Assembly (NCBI GenBank): GCA_020342235.1
Contig: CP073216.1
Span: forward strand, 1 to 64,000
Length of the DNA stretch: 64,000 bases
DNA from: Saccharomycopsis phalli
Lineage: Eukaryota; Ascomycota; Saccharomycetes; Ascoideales; Saccharomycopsidaceae
Direction: 5' to 3'
Part shown: one piece after another, positions 38,009 to 54,035 of the stretch
Numbering within the stretch: the stretch's first letter is position 1
Layout of the letters: each line of letters begins with the position of its first letter
Notes under the pieces: generated by a model
Database searches by the model: none
What the model saw: only the letters and a program-made list of their open reading frames with translations
What the model was told of the DNA's origin: nothing
Made by a program: the position numbers and the translations under genes

Positions 38009-38970
38009 GTTTGTGCGTGTTGGTGATGGGAAAATAGGTGCTACGTCGCAGAATATATAGTCGCCGGCCAAAGGGCACATTACCCAAATACCCACCTGTA
38101 TCAGAAGCGTCTCTCGCCACCACTCGCACGAGCCATAAACCGATGTAGAAACTTTTCTGACAACGTGGGTACGCCTATCGGTGGACCACCTCGGACTGAC
38201 GCATACTGTCAACGTGAGCAACGCCGCATAAATCGCCCAGTGCCTTGGCCTTGTAATTCTCCTGCCTCAGGGTACGCTACAATGCCGGTAATTCGTATAT
38301 GGCATATCCTATATTCTCGTTGCCCTGGCGCCACACGTCTTTCTTGTGGATCGTTTGCAAGTCGGTGGTAGCATGCGGGTCTGTGTCCTTGGGAAAAACG
38401 TGGTAATGTACCCAGTGTCAGGTGAAATTCGGTGGACGTGGGTGAATTTCATGTGCGGTTCCAGACCCTGCTGTAGTCATCTATTGTTTGGGTTTTATCT
38501 TTTCTGTCCTTGTCCTTGGGTATATTCGTTTGTCCTTGGATTTATTCGTTTGTCCTTGGGTATATTTTGCTTGTCCTTGGGTATATTTTGCTTGTCCTTT
38601 GGTCGTCTGGTTTTCCTTTGGTCGCCTCTGGGTCTTCTCTGATTGTCTCTGGCTTTGGTTGCTTATTACCAACTACTTCCCACTGCTTGTCTACACCCTT
38701 GTCTACCAAGGTTCCTAGCAACCTAGTCTACTCTACAAATATGTCGCCACCCGTCGCATACAATGACAAGTGCCAAACCATCCTACCTTGCATCCTTGTA
38801 TGGCCACGATGCGTAACTTGAGCCTCTCAACCAGTCCCGTTTTCCCCAGACCACTCAGCGGTGCTACCCTACCAAAGTCTCATCGCCTGCGACGTCATGC
38901 GGCCGGTGCAGAAAAAAATTTTCTAAGAAGAGCTGGTTTTTGAAAATTTTACATAGTGGGAGGTAACGCA
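38009..38970. other. Divergent PHO84/NSR1 intergenic region
   Basis: Holds candidate Pho4 sites (see PHO84). At 38508-38600 four copies of a 22-23 bp TTGTCCTTGGGTATATT unit lie in tandem. Open frames across the repeat are not credible. Confidence 0.5.
38162..38167 (-). promoter_or_regulatory. Candidate Pho4 site (CACGTT) upstream of PHO84
   Basis: CACGTT on the minus strand, 154 bp upstream of the PHO84 start. A second copy lies at 38397-38402. Match to the weaker Pho4 core only. Confidence 0.4.
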
Positions 38971-40530
38971 ATGGTCAAGAAAACAGGGAATTCTAAGACA
39001 AAGGCTGCTGTCAAGCCAGTAAAGAAGTCTAAGAAGCAAGAGAGTTCTAGTGAGGAGAGTTCTTCCGACAGTGACTCCAGCTCTAGCTCCGATTCTGACT
39101 CCAGCTCGGATGAAGAGGTGAAGGAGAAGGCCAAGAAGGTGACCAAGAAGGAAGCCAAGAAGGACGTCAAGAAAGACACAAAGGCCAAGAAGGTGACCAA
39201 GAAGGCCAAGAAGGAGGAGAGCAGCGATTCTGAGTCGGACTCTAGCTCTGATTCTGATTCTAGCGACTCTGACTCTGATAGCAAGTCTGGTTCTGACAGC
39301 GACTCTGATTCCGATTCTGACAGCGACTCTGAGGAGGAGCCAAAGAAGGAAGTCAAGAAGGAGTCTAAAAAGGAATCCAAGAAAGAGTCCAAGAAAGAGT
39401 CCAGCGACTCTGACAGCGATTCCGACAGTGACTCTGACAGTGATTCCGATTCTAGTAGCGATTCCGACTCTGACAGCAAGTCTAGCTCTGACAACAAGTC
39501 CAGTTCCGACAACAAGTCTAGTTCTGACAACAAGTCTGGCTCTGACAGCGATTCCGACTCTGACAGCGATTCCGACTCTGACAGCGATTCCGACTCTGAC
39601 AGCGATTCCGACTCTGATTCTGACAGCGATTCCGACAGCGATTCCGACAGCGATTCCGACTCCGACTCCGACTCCAAGTCCAAGTCCAAGTCCAGCTCTG
39701 ACAGCGATTCTGAATCAAACACCGGGTCCGACTCTAGCTCTGACTCCAGCTCCGATTCAGGCTCCGACAAGAAGAGAAAGGCCGAAGACGTTGAAACCAA
39801 GTCCAAGAAGCAAAAGACTGGTTCTGAGCCAGCCACCTTGTTCGTGGGACGATTGTCCTGGAACATTGACGGCCCATGGTTGAAGAGCGAGTTTGAGTCC
39901 GTTGGAGGAGTCATTGACGCAAGAGTCATTATGGACGGCGAGAAGTCACGTGGGTACGGGTACGTTGACTTTGAGTCCAAGGAAGCTGCCGACCGGGCAA
40001 TGAAGGAGTTCCAAGGCAAGGAGATTGACGGCCGGCCAATCAACCTTGACTTCTCGACCTCCAAGCCAAGCAATGCCAACAAGAACAACAACAGAGCCAA
40101 GAACTACGGCGATGTTGTCTCGGAGCCATCCGAGACCTTGTTTGTCGGTAACTTGTCGTTCAAGACCACCAGAGATAGTTTGCAAGATGCCTTTTCTGAG
40201 TACGGTACTGTTGTCAGCGCCCGGATCCCAACCAACCCAGAAACCGAGCAGTCCAAGGGTTACGGATACGTGCAATTTGCGTCTGTCGACGAGGCTAAAA
40301 AGGCCTTGGAGACCTTGAACGGTGAGTACCTTGACGGACGGCCAGTGCGTCTTGACTTTTCCACTCCAAAGCCGGGCTTCGAGCGCGGCGGATCACGTGG
40401 AGGCCGTGGCGGACGCGGCGGGTCACGTGGAGGCCGTGGTGGCCGAGGAGGCGCTGGACATGGCGCAAACTCGATTCCAGTGAAGAGACAATCTCTGGAG
40501 TTTAAGGGCACGAAGAAGACATTTGATTAA
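38971..40530 (+). CDS. NSR1: Nucleolin-like protein Nsr1
   Basis: A 519-aa protein from ATG 38971. It has a Lys-rich N terminus, then a very long Ser-Asp repeat (about residues 85-265). RRM1 follows at about 288-365 ([21 protein letters not shown]), then RRM2 at about 388-465 ([21 protein letters not shown]). An RGG tail lies at 471-495. Nsr1 is a nucleolar protein for pre-rRNA processing and binds nuclear localisation signals. The Ser/Asp tract is a casein kinase 2 type substrate and is encoded by a 6-12 bp repeat, so its length is likely polymorphic. Confidence 0.9.
   Translation: MVKKTGNSKTKAAVKPVKKSKKQESSSEESSSDSDSSSSSDSDSSSDEEVKEKAKKVTKKEAKKDVKKDTKAKKVTKKAKKEESSDSESDSSSDSDSSDSDSDSKSGSDSDSDSDSDSDSEEEPKKEVKKESKKESKKESKKESSDSDSDSDSDSDSDSDSSSDSDSDSKSSSDNKSSSDNKSSSDNKSGSDSDSDSDSDSDSDSDSDSDSDSDSDSDSDSDSDSDSDSDSDSDSKSKSKSSSDSDSESNTGSDSSSDSSSDSGSDKKRKAEDVETKSKKQKTGSEPATLFVGRLSWNIDGPWLKSEFESVGGVIDARVIMDGEKSRGYGYVDFESKEAADRAMKEFQGKEIDGRPINLDFSTSKPSNANKNNNRAKNYGDVVSEPSETLFVGNLSFKTTRDSLQDAFSEYGTVVSARIPTNPETEQSKGYGYVQFASVDEAKKALETLNGEYLDGRPVRLDFSTPKPGFERGGSRGGRGGRGGSRGGRGGRGGAGHGANSIPVKRQSLEFKGTKKTFD
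39230..39775 (+). repeat. Coding Ser-Asp minisatellite in NSR1
   Basis: Alternating TCTGACAGCGATTCCGAC-type units. The densest run is 39540-39665. Three AACAAG (Asn-Lys) interruptions at 39490-39535 are themselves tandem. Confidence 0.7.
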
Positions 40531-41444
40531 TATATACGATAACTATGTATTTTAGAGATGCAACTGTAGTCAGTATTAATAGACGTGACTTTAGCAGGTA
40601 TTTAGAAACATGTATTGGTATCATGATGTAAGATGATAGCAGTTTAACCTCGCCATGAATTATTGGTTGATGAAGTTCATTGGTGGGGGAAATTTAATAT
40701 CAGTAGTGGAATGTTCCAGAGATTTAGTATGTTCTGCCAGACATAAACAGCGAGATTGAATGATATTTTGTTCATTTACTTCTATAGCAATACTAGGCTC
40801 CCCTGAAGGGTGGGATTGATATTTCATCGTATAAAAAACCAAGGGCGACGCCGCTAATTTTTGAGTCGAGAAAAAACCCTTTAAATGGGTATAAAAACTT
40901 TTGACTTGGTCTTAAGGAATTGTTAAAGAAAGGCAAAATCAAATTAATTTAGATATAAATTTATCAATTTAAACAAGAAATCAACCTTTGACTAATTATT
41001 TCACTAACTATTCAATACAAAAAAAAATACAATGGAACATTACTTTGTTAATTTTGACGATGTTATTGTAATAACTTGACCATTACAAATACTCTGGCCT
41101 ATAATTATTAAAGTTGAATTATTAATAGAAAAGACAAGTAGATTTCCTTCTTGAATTTAAAAGCGAATCTGGTTAACTTTTTTTAATTCAATTAGGAAAT
41201 CTGATTGACTTTTTGAATTCAAAAGTCAACCACTCGACAGAAAAATGTACATCTATAGTTTACAATACAGCTATAGCTAACCAAGTACCAAAAACTACCA
41301 TCTTTTTGCAAGACACATTCTAGTCACAAATCTATAAATACAACTACAGTTGTAGAAGATGCACTTAACCATGATTGTAAGAATACAGCTAAGCTATTTA
41401 TTAAAGGTAAACTTAAGCTATATACTTGGGCGACCCAACTCTCA
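40531..41444. other. Convergent intergenic region
   Basis: 3' flanks of NSR1 and ACO1, strongly AT-rich from 40850. A 60-codon minus-strand frame at 40660-40842 has no recognisable features. No repeat array or RNA gene was found. Confidence 0.4.
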
Positions 41445-43814
41445 TTAACCCCGCTTGGCATTGCCAATGTGGTTAATCGCCGACCCAGCCTTGAAAAAGT
41501 CCACTTGGTCCTTAGACATGGTGTGGTTCGTCAAAATAGTAAAAGTGTCGCCGTTCTTCTTGGTGACCTTGACCTCGATGTTTCCTCCGTTGTTACCGTT
41601 CTTTGCAATCATGTCAACCAAATTCACAGTCTCAAGCACGTCCCCAGAACTCAACTTATCGTAGTCAGACTCGTTGGCAAACGTCAATGGGAGCATTCCC
41701 TGCTTCTTCAAATTTGTCTCGTGGATCCGCGCAAACGACTTCACCAAGATAATCTGTCCTCCAAGGAACTTTGGCGACAAGGCCGCGTGTTCCCGGGCAG
41801 ATCCCTCACCATAGTTGTCCTCGGCAACAACAGTCCATGGCCGTTCCTCAGCCTTCCACTTGATCATGAGCTCTGGAATCGTGTAGGCCGATCCGTCCAA
41901 ATCGTACGCCTTGTTCACCTCCCCGGTCTCCTTGTTTTGCGCGCCAATCAAGGTGTTGTTGGAGATGTTCTCCAAGTGTCCCTTGTACTTCAACCAGCTC
42001 CCGGCAGCAGAAATGTGATCCGTGGTACACTTCCCCTCGACCTTGAGCAACACATTAGTCCGTAATTCGCGGCCGTTCCATGGCTGGAACGGTTCCAAAA
42101 GCTGGAGTCGTGTCGAGGTAGGCGACACCTTGACTTCGACACTGGCATCTGGCTGTGGGTTGGCAACAGGGTAGAACTCGGTCCGGCCCTTGATAAAACC
42201 CTCTCCTGGCAAGTCCTTGCCCTTTGGCGGACTGAACTTGAACGGCTTTCCAGACTCGGTGGTGATACTGTCGGTGATTGGATTGAACTTTGCGTCGCCG
42301 GAATAGATCATGGCAGTGACAATCTCTGGCGACGTCAAGAAGTTCATGGTGTTGCGGTTACCATCGTTCCGCGCACGGAAGTTCCGGTTGAACGAGCTGA
42401 AAATCGCATTGGTTTCCTTGGAGTCCTTGCTGACGTCGGTTCTGTCCCATTGGCCAATACATGGACCACATGCATTTGCCAATACCTTTGCACCCGACTC
42501 TTCAAACGTCTTGATCAAGCCGTCGCGCTCGATTGTCGCCCGGATCTGCTCGGATCCTGGAGTGACAAAGAATGGGATCTTGGCTTTGAGCCCGGCTTCC
42601 TGGGCCTGTTTGACCAATTCGGCAGCCCGTGTCATGTCCTGGTACGAGGAATTTGTGCAAGACCCAATCAAGCCCACGGAGATCTTGTCTGGCCAGCCGT
42701 TTTGCTCGGCAACACTGCCAAACTTGGAGATTGGCGTTGCAAGGTCTGGGGTAAACGGTCCGTTTACACACGGTTCCAAGGTGCTCAAGTCGATTTCAAT
42801 GATCTTGTCGTACTCTGCGCCGCTGTCGGCTTGCAAGAGACCAAATTGTTCGTTGGCTTGCTTAGCAGCATCGCCAATTGGTCCACGTCCAGTTGCACTC
42901 AAGTACTTGTAGTGAGCCTCCTGGTATGGGAAAGTCGATGTGGTGGCACCGATTTCGGCGCCCATATTACAGATCGTCGCCATACCAGTGCACGACAAGG
43001 TCTGGACACCCTCACCAAAATACTCGACAATGTACCCAGTTCCCCCTCTGACGGTCAAGAGCCCCGCAAGGTGGGTTATGATGTCCTTTGGCGAGGACCA
43101 GCCGTTCAAATGGCCCTTCAAGTGCACACCAAGGATCTTTGGTGCCTTGAGCTCCCACGGAGTGCCAGTAAGAGCATCCACGGCATCAGCACCACCTACA
43201 CCAATGGCAATAGCACCCAATCCTCCACCATTTGGCGTGTGGGAGTCGGTTCCAAGCATCATGAGCCCCGGTGCGGCGAAGTTTTCGAGCACAATTTGGT
43301 GGATGATTCCCGATCCTGGTCCCCAGAACTGGATGCCGTACTTGTCGGCACAGGACTGCAAGAAGTCAAAGACCTCTTTGTTGGTGGCAATCGAGGCCGG
43401 CAAGTCGGATTTCGCGCCGTCCTTTCCGACAATCAAGTGGTCGCAGTGGATCGAGGCTGGAACCGCGGTGCTGGGCATGCCACAGGTCATAAACTGGAGC
43501 AAAGCCATTTGGGCCGATGCGTCCTGCATGGCTACCCTATCTGGGCTTAATTTGAGGTACTGGTTCCCTCGGATGTCATGGACGTTTTTCGTCGCGGCAA
43601 AGGTCTCTTCCGGGTTGGTGAGATGTGAGTAGAGCACTTTCTCGGCATAGGTCAAAGGTGAGTTGCCAAGAAGCTGTTTGACCTTGGCGAGGTTGTCGAC
43701 CAAGGTGGCGTAAGGCGGGGATCTGGCTTGCAAGTTTTGCGGGACTGTGAGTCCGGAGGCCAATCCCCGGACACCACGGTGCTTGATCAGATTTGCAAGG
43801 CTAGCTCTGAGCAT
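41445..43814 (-). CDS. ACO1: Mitochondrial aconitate hydratase
   Basis: A 789-aa protein from Met at 43814. The N terminus (MLRASLANLIKHRGVRGLAS) is a mitochondrial presequence. The 4Fe-4S ligands sit in GSCTNSSYQDM (near residue 386) and ANACGPCIGQWDR (near 449 and 452), as in yeast Aco1. The swivel domain has DGSAYTIPELMIKW and GEGSAREHAALSP. It converts citrate to isocitrate in the TCA cycle, and the Saccharomyces protein also helps package mitochondrial DNA. The upstream open frame to 43901 crosses the shared promoter and is not coding. It is divergent from ARO1 across 142 bp. Confidence 0.95.
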   Translation of the reverse strand: MLRASLANLIKHRGVRGLASGLTVPQNLQARSPPYATLVDNLAKVKQLLGNSPLTYAEKVLYSHLTNPEETFAATKNVHDIRGNQYLKLSPDRVAMQDASAQMALLQFMTCGMPSTAVPASIHCDHLIVGKDGAKSDLPASIATNKEVFDFLQSCADKYGIQFWGPGSGIIHQIVLENFAAPGLMMLGTDSHTPNGGGLGAIAIGVGGADAVDALTGTPWELKAPKILGVHLKGHLNGWSSPKDIITHLAGLLTVRGGTGYIVEYFGEGVQTLSCTGMATICNMGAEIGATTSTFPYQEAHYKYLSATGRGPIGDAAKQANEQFGLLQADSGAEYDKIIEIDLSTLEPCVNGPFTPDLATPISKFGSVAEQNGWPDKISVGLIGSCTNSSYQDMTRAAELVKQAQEAGLKAKIPFFVTPGSEQIRATIERDGLIKTFEESGAKVLANACGPCIGQWDRTDVSKDSKETNAIFSSFNRNFRARNDGNRNTMNFLTSPEIVTAMIYSGDAKFNPITDSITTESGKPFKFSPPKGKDLPGEGFIKGRTEFYPVANPQPDASVEVKVSPTSTRLQLLEPFQPWNGRELRTNVLLKVEGKCTTDHISAAGSWLKYKGHLENISNNTLIGAQNKETGEVNKAYDLDGSAYTIPELMIKWKAEERPWTVVAEDNYGEGSAREHAALSPKFLGGQIILVKSFARIHETNLKKQGMLPLTFANESDYDKLSSGDVLETVNLVDMIAKNGNNGGNIEVKVTKKNGDTFTILTNHTMSKDQVDFFKAGSAINHIGNAKRG

Positions 43815-43897
43815 GATGAGTGATTGATTGAGTGAAAAATCGTGCTGACAGTGCATCGGTCTGCATGTGGTCCATTGGAGGGTAACACATCGGCGTA

Positions 43898-43905
43898 TCA
43901 CGTGC
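43898..43905. promoter_or_regulatory. Cbf1-type site in the ACO1/ARO1 promoter
   Basis: ATCACGTG in the 142-bp divergent promoter. Predicted bHLH site; could serve both genes. Confidence 0.45.
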
Positions 43906-43911
43906 CGATAG

Positions 43912-48579
<4,668 letters not shown>

Positions 48580-48939
48580 ATGGATAGATAGCTGTTTGAA
48601 ACATGTACATTGCCGGCAAATGAATCTGGGGTACTACACATGAAGACTGCATGAATAAAGGTTTTTAAATGCCGACGTGAGCGCGAAATGAGGCTGAGCG
48701 GGTTAAGAGTACGGTGAGGACAAATGTATACGACACATGTCTATTTTTAGTAATCTCCAGTCACCTTGGGTTGGTTTGTTTACAAACTGTCTTGTGTAGT
48801 GCTCGGGATCCAAGTTAACCGCGCCTCCTCCCTTCTGGTTCAAATGCCGAAGCTAATACGTGCATGCATGTGCATGACATGGCCAAGCCTCTCGTATCCA
48901 TATATAAACCCGCATGCCAAGAAAAAATGCTGACTATTG
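48580..48939. other. Intergenic region before the zinc-finger gene
   Basis: 360 bp with TATATAAA at about 48900-48907, only 33 bp before the first ATG of the next gene. No other feature seen. Confidence 0.4.
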
Positions 48940-50061
48940 ATGCTCCTGAATATGACTCCCCCTTACGATCATGCCAACCAGGCACTACTTCCATTCTACT
49001 TAAATGCACCGATAAATCGGACCTCATTGCCTCAGATCCAAGCAAACATGGGTGACCACTTTAAAAATAATGCTCCGTTTAATGGCATTGATCACATCAA
49101 TGCAAACAGTATCAATACAACTAACAATCTTGGAGCATTCCAGCGCAACAAATTGCGCACCACCGACGTCTTTTACAACGACATGCGCAGCCACGGATTC
49201 AACCCGGAGTCAAAGCCTGCTTTGAAGGTCCCAGCCGACTATATAAGCAGCTTTTACAATGCCAGCGGTCCTTCCTTCAGTAGCTTTGGATCTCACGGAA
49301 TGGGGTCCACCTATGGGTACCTTACGCCGGAAAAGTCGCCCATGACATCTCCATTCCAGACCATTCCCCCTTATAATGTTCTTTCCCCGGAGTCGGAAAA
49401 CGACCCCAAGGAACTTTCTCAGGCTACGGTTGATGCGGCAATCGAGGCGGCGGAAGCAGCGGCTGTGGAAAATAGTGGCGTGAAGGTGATAAAAAGACGA
49501 CGAAAGTCGCAGCAGCAGTTACAGCAGCAGCAGCAGTCTCACAATTCGCCGCAATACCCGTGTAATCAGTGTGATAAGGTGTTTTACCGGCCATTCAATT
49601 TGCGGTCGCATCTCAAGTCACACTCCAACGAGCGGCCATTTGCGTGCAAACACTGTGGGCGGAAGTTTACGAGGGGCCACGACCGGAAACGGCACGAGCT
49701 TCTTCACGATGGGCTCAAGAAGTACAAGTGTGGTGGATTTCTCAAGGATGGAACCACTCCTTGGGGATGCAATAAAAAGTTTGCCCGGTCCGACGCATTA
49801 GGCAGACATTTCCGAACCGAAACAGGATGGCTTTGCATTAAACCGCTTATGCTAGAGACCAGGGAGAAGGAACAGGCTGCACCTCAAATACAGCCCAATG
49901 AACTTCATTTCCCAGCGAGCCAAGGACGGTTTCGAGGCGGGGAGTATGATAATACTAATAGTCTGCGGTCGCTCTACATGGGCATCAACTTTAACAGTTA
50001 TGATGATCCTTCTTCTACGAATGAGTTGGTGGTTAACGATATATTAAAGAATGTAAAATAG
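48940..50061 (+). CDS. Crz1/Crz2-like C2H2 transcription factor
   Basis: A 373-aa protein. Zinc fingers lie at about residues 206-300: [21 protein letters not shown], then [21 protein letters not shown]. An atypical third module follows ([27 protein letters not shown]). That order and wording is the signature of calcineurin-responsive Crz1. A short polyglutamine run precedes the fingers. It is shorter than Crz1 and I see no clear PxIxIT docking site, so a Crz2-type paralog is possible. The TATA box is close to the first ATG, so translation may begin at MTPPYD (48952) or MGDHFK (49048). Confidence 0.8.
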   Translation: MLLNMTPPYDHANQALLPFYLNAPINRTSLPQIQANMGDHFKNNAPFNGIDHINANSINTTNNLGAFQRNKLRTTDVFYNDMRSHGFNPESKPALKVPADYISSFYNASGPSFSSFGSHGMGSTYGYLTPEKSPMTSPFQTIPPYNVLSPESENDPKELSQATVDAAIEAAEAAAVENSGVKVIKRRRKSQQQLQQQQQSHNSPQYPCNQCDKVFYRPFNLRSHLKSHSNERPFACKHCGRKFTRGHDRKRHELLHDGLKKYKCGGFLKDGTTPWGCNKKFARSDALGRHFRTETGWLCIKPLMLETREKEQAAPQIQPNELHFPASQGRFRGGEYDNTNSLRSLYMGINFNSYDDPSSTNELVVNDILKNVK

Positions 50062-50289
50062 ATGGACAGGTACGTCATGTGTTATTATCACCAATGTAGT
50101 ATTCATATTTATGCAGCGGCGACAAGAAATCTTGGATCTTATTGCCGGGTGTGAGACATGCACCAGGATCGGAGTGCTTCCCGGGTAACACACAGAAGCC
50201 CTGGTCGGTCCGGGTAACGTGACATCCGTTACTCCGGGTAATAGTTTTGCTTGCTTTGAGTGAAAAATCGGGCTCAGCAGTCCAAAACC

Positions 50290-52101
50290 ATGCCACCAAT
50301 AGTTGAGGAGACTGCTACTAATTCATTCTGGCGATTTTTTGAAAAGAACAAGATCGCGGTTGCCGCAGCCGCCGGTATTCTTGTCGCCGGTACTGCTGGA
50401 TATGTCATTTACACTTCGACACGAGATGACGATGCCGACAAACCGTTGAGTGCCAGTGCAAAGAAGAACAAGAAGCGACGCAACAAGAAGAAAAACTCCA
50501 ATAAGGAAAAGTCCAGCGGCACCGAGGGACCTGTCGAGTACCCATTGGACGCCCAAGGATTGCCAGCCATCTCCGAGGAATTCCTTGCTACCTTGACAGG
50601 CGAGGTCAAGGAAAAGTTAGCGCTCCAGCTTAAGGAGCAGGGTAATGTCGCCTACAAGACCAAGAGCTTCGACAAGGCCATTTCCTACTACACCGGGGCG
50701 TTGGCCGTCAAAAAGGACCCGGTTTTCTACTCGAACCGGTCCGCATGTTACGCTTCGTTGGAGCAGTACGACCATGTGATTGAAGACACCACCGAGGCGC
50801 TCAAGTTGCAGCCAGATTACCCAAAGTGCTTGTTGCGAAGAGCCACGGCCTACGAGAAGTTGGAGAACTACCAGGATGCCATGTTTGATCTCACTGCGTT
50901 GTCGCTCTTCAACTCGTTCGACAACCGTCACGTGGAGCCGGTATTGGAACGCAACCTCAAGGCGCATGCCGAGCGCATTGTCGCGGCCCAAATCAGAGAC
51001 CAGGTTCCTACGCTTCCATCGGCGTCGTCGATCTCATCGTTCTTGGGCTCGTTTGCCGACGAAGACGAACTTGCCAGCATCGACCAGAGCGACGTGCAAC
51101 CGGGATCGGGCGACGAGTATCTTGTCAAGGCGTTGAAGAAGATCCGCGAGTCGACCAACGAGTCGTATGAGTTGGCGGACTCTTATTTTAACCAAGCCAT
51201 CAAGGCATATGGCGATGTCGCCAAGGAAGACAGCAAGGCCAAGAACTTGGCGCTTGCGCTTGAATATTCCGGTGCATTGAAGTTCTTGAAAAACTGCTCC
51301 GCCGACGCGTTGATTGACTTGGACAAGGCGCTCATTTTGAACCCACGGCCGCGTGTGTACATCTACAAGGCACTTATTGCTGCCGACAAGGGCGATTACG
51401 AACAAGGCACCAAGATCTTTGATGAGGCAATCAAGATTGACCCTACATCCTCGGACGCTTACTACCACAAGGGACAATTGTACTACTTGCTCAACCAGTT
51501 GCCAGAGGCAGAGAAAAACTTTGCCAAGGCCAAGGAGTTGTGCCCGACAAACGTCTTCAGCTACATCCAGCTTGCATGTATCGAATATAGAAAGCAGAAC
51601 AGAGCCGCCAGCGACCGTCTTTTTGCCGAGGTCAAGGCCCTCTTCCCAAAGTCGCCAGAGGTTCCAAACTACCGCGGGGAAATCTTGGCAGATTCGGGTG
51701 AGGTTGATGCCGCCATTGAGGAGTACGACTTGTCCTACAAGTTGCAGGCTGAATCCGGCATGATCTCCATCGGTGTCGTCCCGTTGGTCAACAAGGCTAC
51801 CTTGTTGGCAAGAAAGGGCCCTGAGGCTCTTGCTGAGGCCACTAAGCTTTTGGAGAAGGCCGCCAACGAGGATACAAAGTCGGAATTGGCGAGAGTCACC
51901 TTGGCGCAGGTCAGATTGCAGCAAGAGAGAATCGAAGAAGCCATTGAGTTGTTTGAGGAGGGCACAAAATTGGCACGTACTGCCGAGGAAAAGGTCCAGG
52001 CTACTAGTTATGCTGAAGCCGCAAAGATGCAACTTAGAATAAAGGGAGACCCTGTTCTCAGCAAGAAGGTTAGAGAATTGATGGCCACTTATGCGCAATG
52101 A
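50290..52101 (+). CDS. TOM70: Mitochondrial import receptor Tom70
   Basis: A 603-aa protein from ATG 50290. A single N-terminal membrane anchor at about residues 22-41 (KIAVAAAAGILVAGTAGYVIYT) is followed by a Ser/Lys-rich linker (KKNKKRRNKKKNSNKEKSSG). TPR motifs fill the rest: an N-terminal clamp that binds Hsp70/Hsp90 (KEQGNVAYKTKSFDKAISYYT) and a C-terminal preprotein-binding block. Length and layout match yeast Tom70, the outer-membrane receptor for carrier proteins. The open frame begins at TTG 50260 but ATG 50290 fits the family. Confidence 0.93.
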   Translation: MPPIVEETATNSFWRFFEKNKIAVAAAAGILVAGTAGYVIYTSTRDDDADKPLSASAKKNKKRRNKKKNSNKEKSSGTEGPVEYPLDAQGLPAISEEFLATLTGEVKEKLALQLKEQGNVAYKTKSFDKAISYYTGALAVKKDPVFYSNRSACYASLEQYDHVIEDTTEALKLQPDYPKCLLRRATAYEKLENYQDAMFDLTALSLFNSFDNRHVEPVLERNLKAHAERIVAAQIRDQVPTLPSASSISSFLGSFADEDELASIDQSDVQPGSGDEYLVKALKKIRESTNESYELADSYFNQAIKAYGDVAKEDSKAKNLALALEYSGALKFLKNCSADALIDLDKALILNPRPRVYIYKALIAADKGDYEQGTKIFDEAIKIDPTSSDAYYHKGQLYYLLNQLPEAEKNFAKAKELCPTNVFSYIQLACIEYRKQNRAASDRLFAEVKALFPKSPEVPNYRGEILADSGEVDAAIEEYDLSYKLQAESGMISIGVVPLVNKATLLARKGPEALAEATKLLEKAANEDTKSELARVTLAQVRLQQERIEEAIELFEEGTKLARTAEEKVQATSYAEAAKMQLRIKGDPVLSKKVRELMATYAQ

Positions 52102-53236
52102 GCGAGTATGTATCTAATTTAAATATGGTTAATTCGTGTATATAAGAATGACGTGTGTAGCCAGGATAACTAGTATGAAATGTAGCCAGATAATTTTGCC
52201 AGACAATTTTAGCTGACAATTTTAGCAGACATTTTAGCAGACATTTTTAGCAGACATTTTTAGCAGACAATTCTTCTACCAGGCAATGTTCGTAGACGAT
52301 TTTAGTCAGGAAATCTTACCTCTGGGCATAGCCAGATAATCTTACCTGTGGAATGTAGCCATTGATTATAAATGTTAAATGGATCTTTAGAAATGTGTGA
52401 ATATACACTGTATATAAATGTATTGTAAATCTACCTTATTTCTAAAGCGTATTGCAAGTCTACCTTGTATCGGAAATGTAGCCATTGATTGTATATGTCA
52501 AGTGAATCTTTACAAATGTGTGAATATACATTGTATGTAAATATATCGTAAATATACACCGTATGTAAATGTGCCGTAAATATACACTGTATGTAAATGT
52601 ATCGTAAATCTCATCTAAATATATTGTAAATCTACCTGTTCTGATTATGTTGCGGTTATTGCAACATCATCCTATTTCTTGGAGACATGTTTTAAATACG
52701 CTGTTGTACGTCGTACTTGATTTACGACACTTTTGTATATAGCCACATAAAAACTGTGGTCAGACATGATCGCCGATTGAACAAGGATCCAGTATCTCAC
52801 TACATTAGCTTGCTCTATCACAAACCTAAATGACAAATTTCATTGCAAACTCACTCAATTCCAATAAACAAATACATCGTCTAAGTCGCTATAGAAGTAA
52901 ATAAACATATTATTATTATTATTATCGCCCATGTCGGCCCAGTGACACCGGCAGTTTCTACAAGTCTGGCTGGCTGGAATTATACCCATGGTTTTTGAGG
53001 ACCGGTTGCAGCAAATCTATTTTATACCTTGCTACATTTCTCACCTACACATTGTGCGTTTTAAAAGTCTTATTTTCTAAACTACATAGTCAAGGCACCT
53101 TGAGTGTCCTTACAGAATGATAATGCACTAGTATTCATGTACATATTATAGTTATTACATTATATTACAATTCCCTGAACGTTTCGAAAACCTCGGTAGC
53201 ACCAGAACTCTTTGGATATCAGCCATCTGGCACATT
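52102..53236. other. Convergent intergenic region with AT-rich repeats
   Basis: 52190-52275: about five copies of a 17-bp TTTTAGCAGACA unit. 52350-52455 and 52475-52580 are diverged direct repeats of about 105 bp (shared GTAGCCATTGATT, AAATGTGTGAATATACA). A (ATT)n run lies at 52906-52925. No coding sequence was found. Confidence 0.5.
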
Positions 53237-53992
53237 TCAGTTTTGCAATTTAGCCTTTTTGGCTGCCACTTCATCATCCTCATCTGCTGGTCTCTTCTGT
53301 CCCTTTGGTGTCTCGTCTTTATCCAGATCTTTAGCTTGCTCATTTTGTCCATCGGTAGCTTCATCCGTGATTTCTTTGTCATTTTTATCATTTTTATCAT
53401 TTTTATCATCTTCTTTCGCAGGCTCCTCTCTCACTACATCCGGACTGATTCTCAACCTACCCACAATCCCGTCAAACTTAGGATGGCTTCCCAACTTACA
53501 AAGCTTCCCATTAGGACAGAACCCCATCAAATACAACTCACAGAAATTCTTACGAATATGACGCTTCTGGCACTTTGGTCCATCTGGACAAAAGCCCTTG
53601 CTATAGTTGTGGCATTCGGGTATTTTCGCCTGGGGATCGATATGTAAGTAGTAGCACTCTGCTGTTTGGGTACAGTAACCATTTCTAGAGTAAAACAAGC
53701 ACTCGGGCATCTTTCGCAAGTTATATTCGTGCAAATACCCACACGAGTCTCCCTTTTTACAGAGACCTCGAAGCCAATGCTTACATACAACCTTTTTGTG
53801 AAACATTGGATTAATGTGCTTGTTGTAGCAACTGGATCCATTGGGACAGGTCCCGCTTTGCTCGTAGAATTTACATATTGCCCGATCAGGATCAAGGGCA
53901 AACTTGTACTCTCTTCGAAGAAACGGCTCAAAGTTTAGCTTTATATTTGAGAAGTTGGGCGTCAAGATTGTATTTTGCTGGGTGGTGGTCAT
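53237..53992 (-). CDS. YTH1: Polyadenylation factor Yth1 (CPSF30)
   Basis: A 251-aa protein from Met at 53992 (MTTTQQNTIL). Five CCCH zinc fingers run from about residue 40 to 170: CKFYEQSGTCPNGSSCYNKH, CKHWLRGLCKKGDSCGYLH, CLFYSRNGYCTQTAECYYLH, CHNYSKGFCPDGPKCQKRH and CELYLMGFCPNGKLCKLGSH. The acidic/Lys tail has a (NDK)n run. Yth1 is a subunit of the cleavage and polyadenylation factor and recognises the poly(A) signal. Divergent from OTU2 by 95 bp. Confidence 0.93.
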   Translation of the reverse strand: MTTTQQNTILTPNFSNIKLNFEPFLRREYKFALDPDRAICKFYEQSGTCPNGSSCYNKHINPMFHKKVVCKHWLRGLCKKGDSCGYLHEYNLRKMPECLFYSRNGYCTQTAECYYLHIDPQAKIPECHNYSKGFCPDGPKCQKRHIRKNFCELYLMGFCPNGKLCKLGSHPKFDGIVGRLRISPDVVREEPAKEDDKNDKNDKNDKEITDEATDGQNEQAKDLDKDETPKGQKRPADEDDEVAAKKAKLQN

Positions 53993-54035
53993 GATTAGAA
54001 ATTCAAATGCAGATTTCGCGGCTTTAAACAGGCAA

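Noticed and set aside
38949-40100. 383-codon minus-strand frame, Ser/Glu/Leu-rich
   Set aside because: Antisense shadow of the NSR1 Ser-Asp repeat.
40660-40842. 60-codon minus-strand ORF
   Set aside because: No features, no context, in AT-rich intergenic DNA.
52906-52925. (ATT)n run as the tail of another LINE
   Set aside because: The sequence before it has no similarity to the LINE 3' UTR; a plain microsatellite is simpler.
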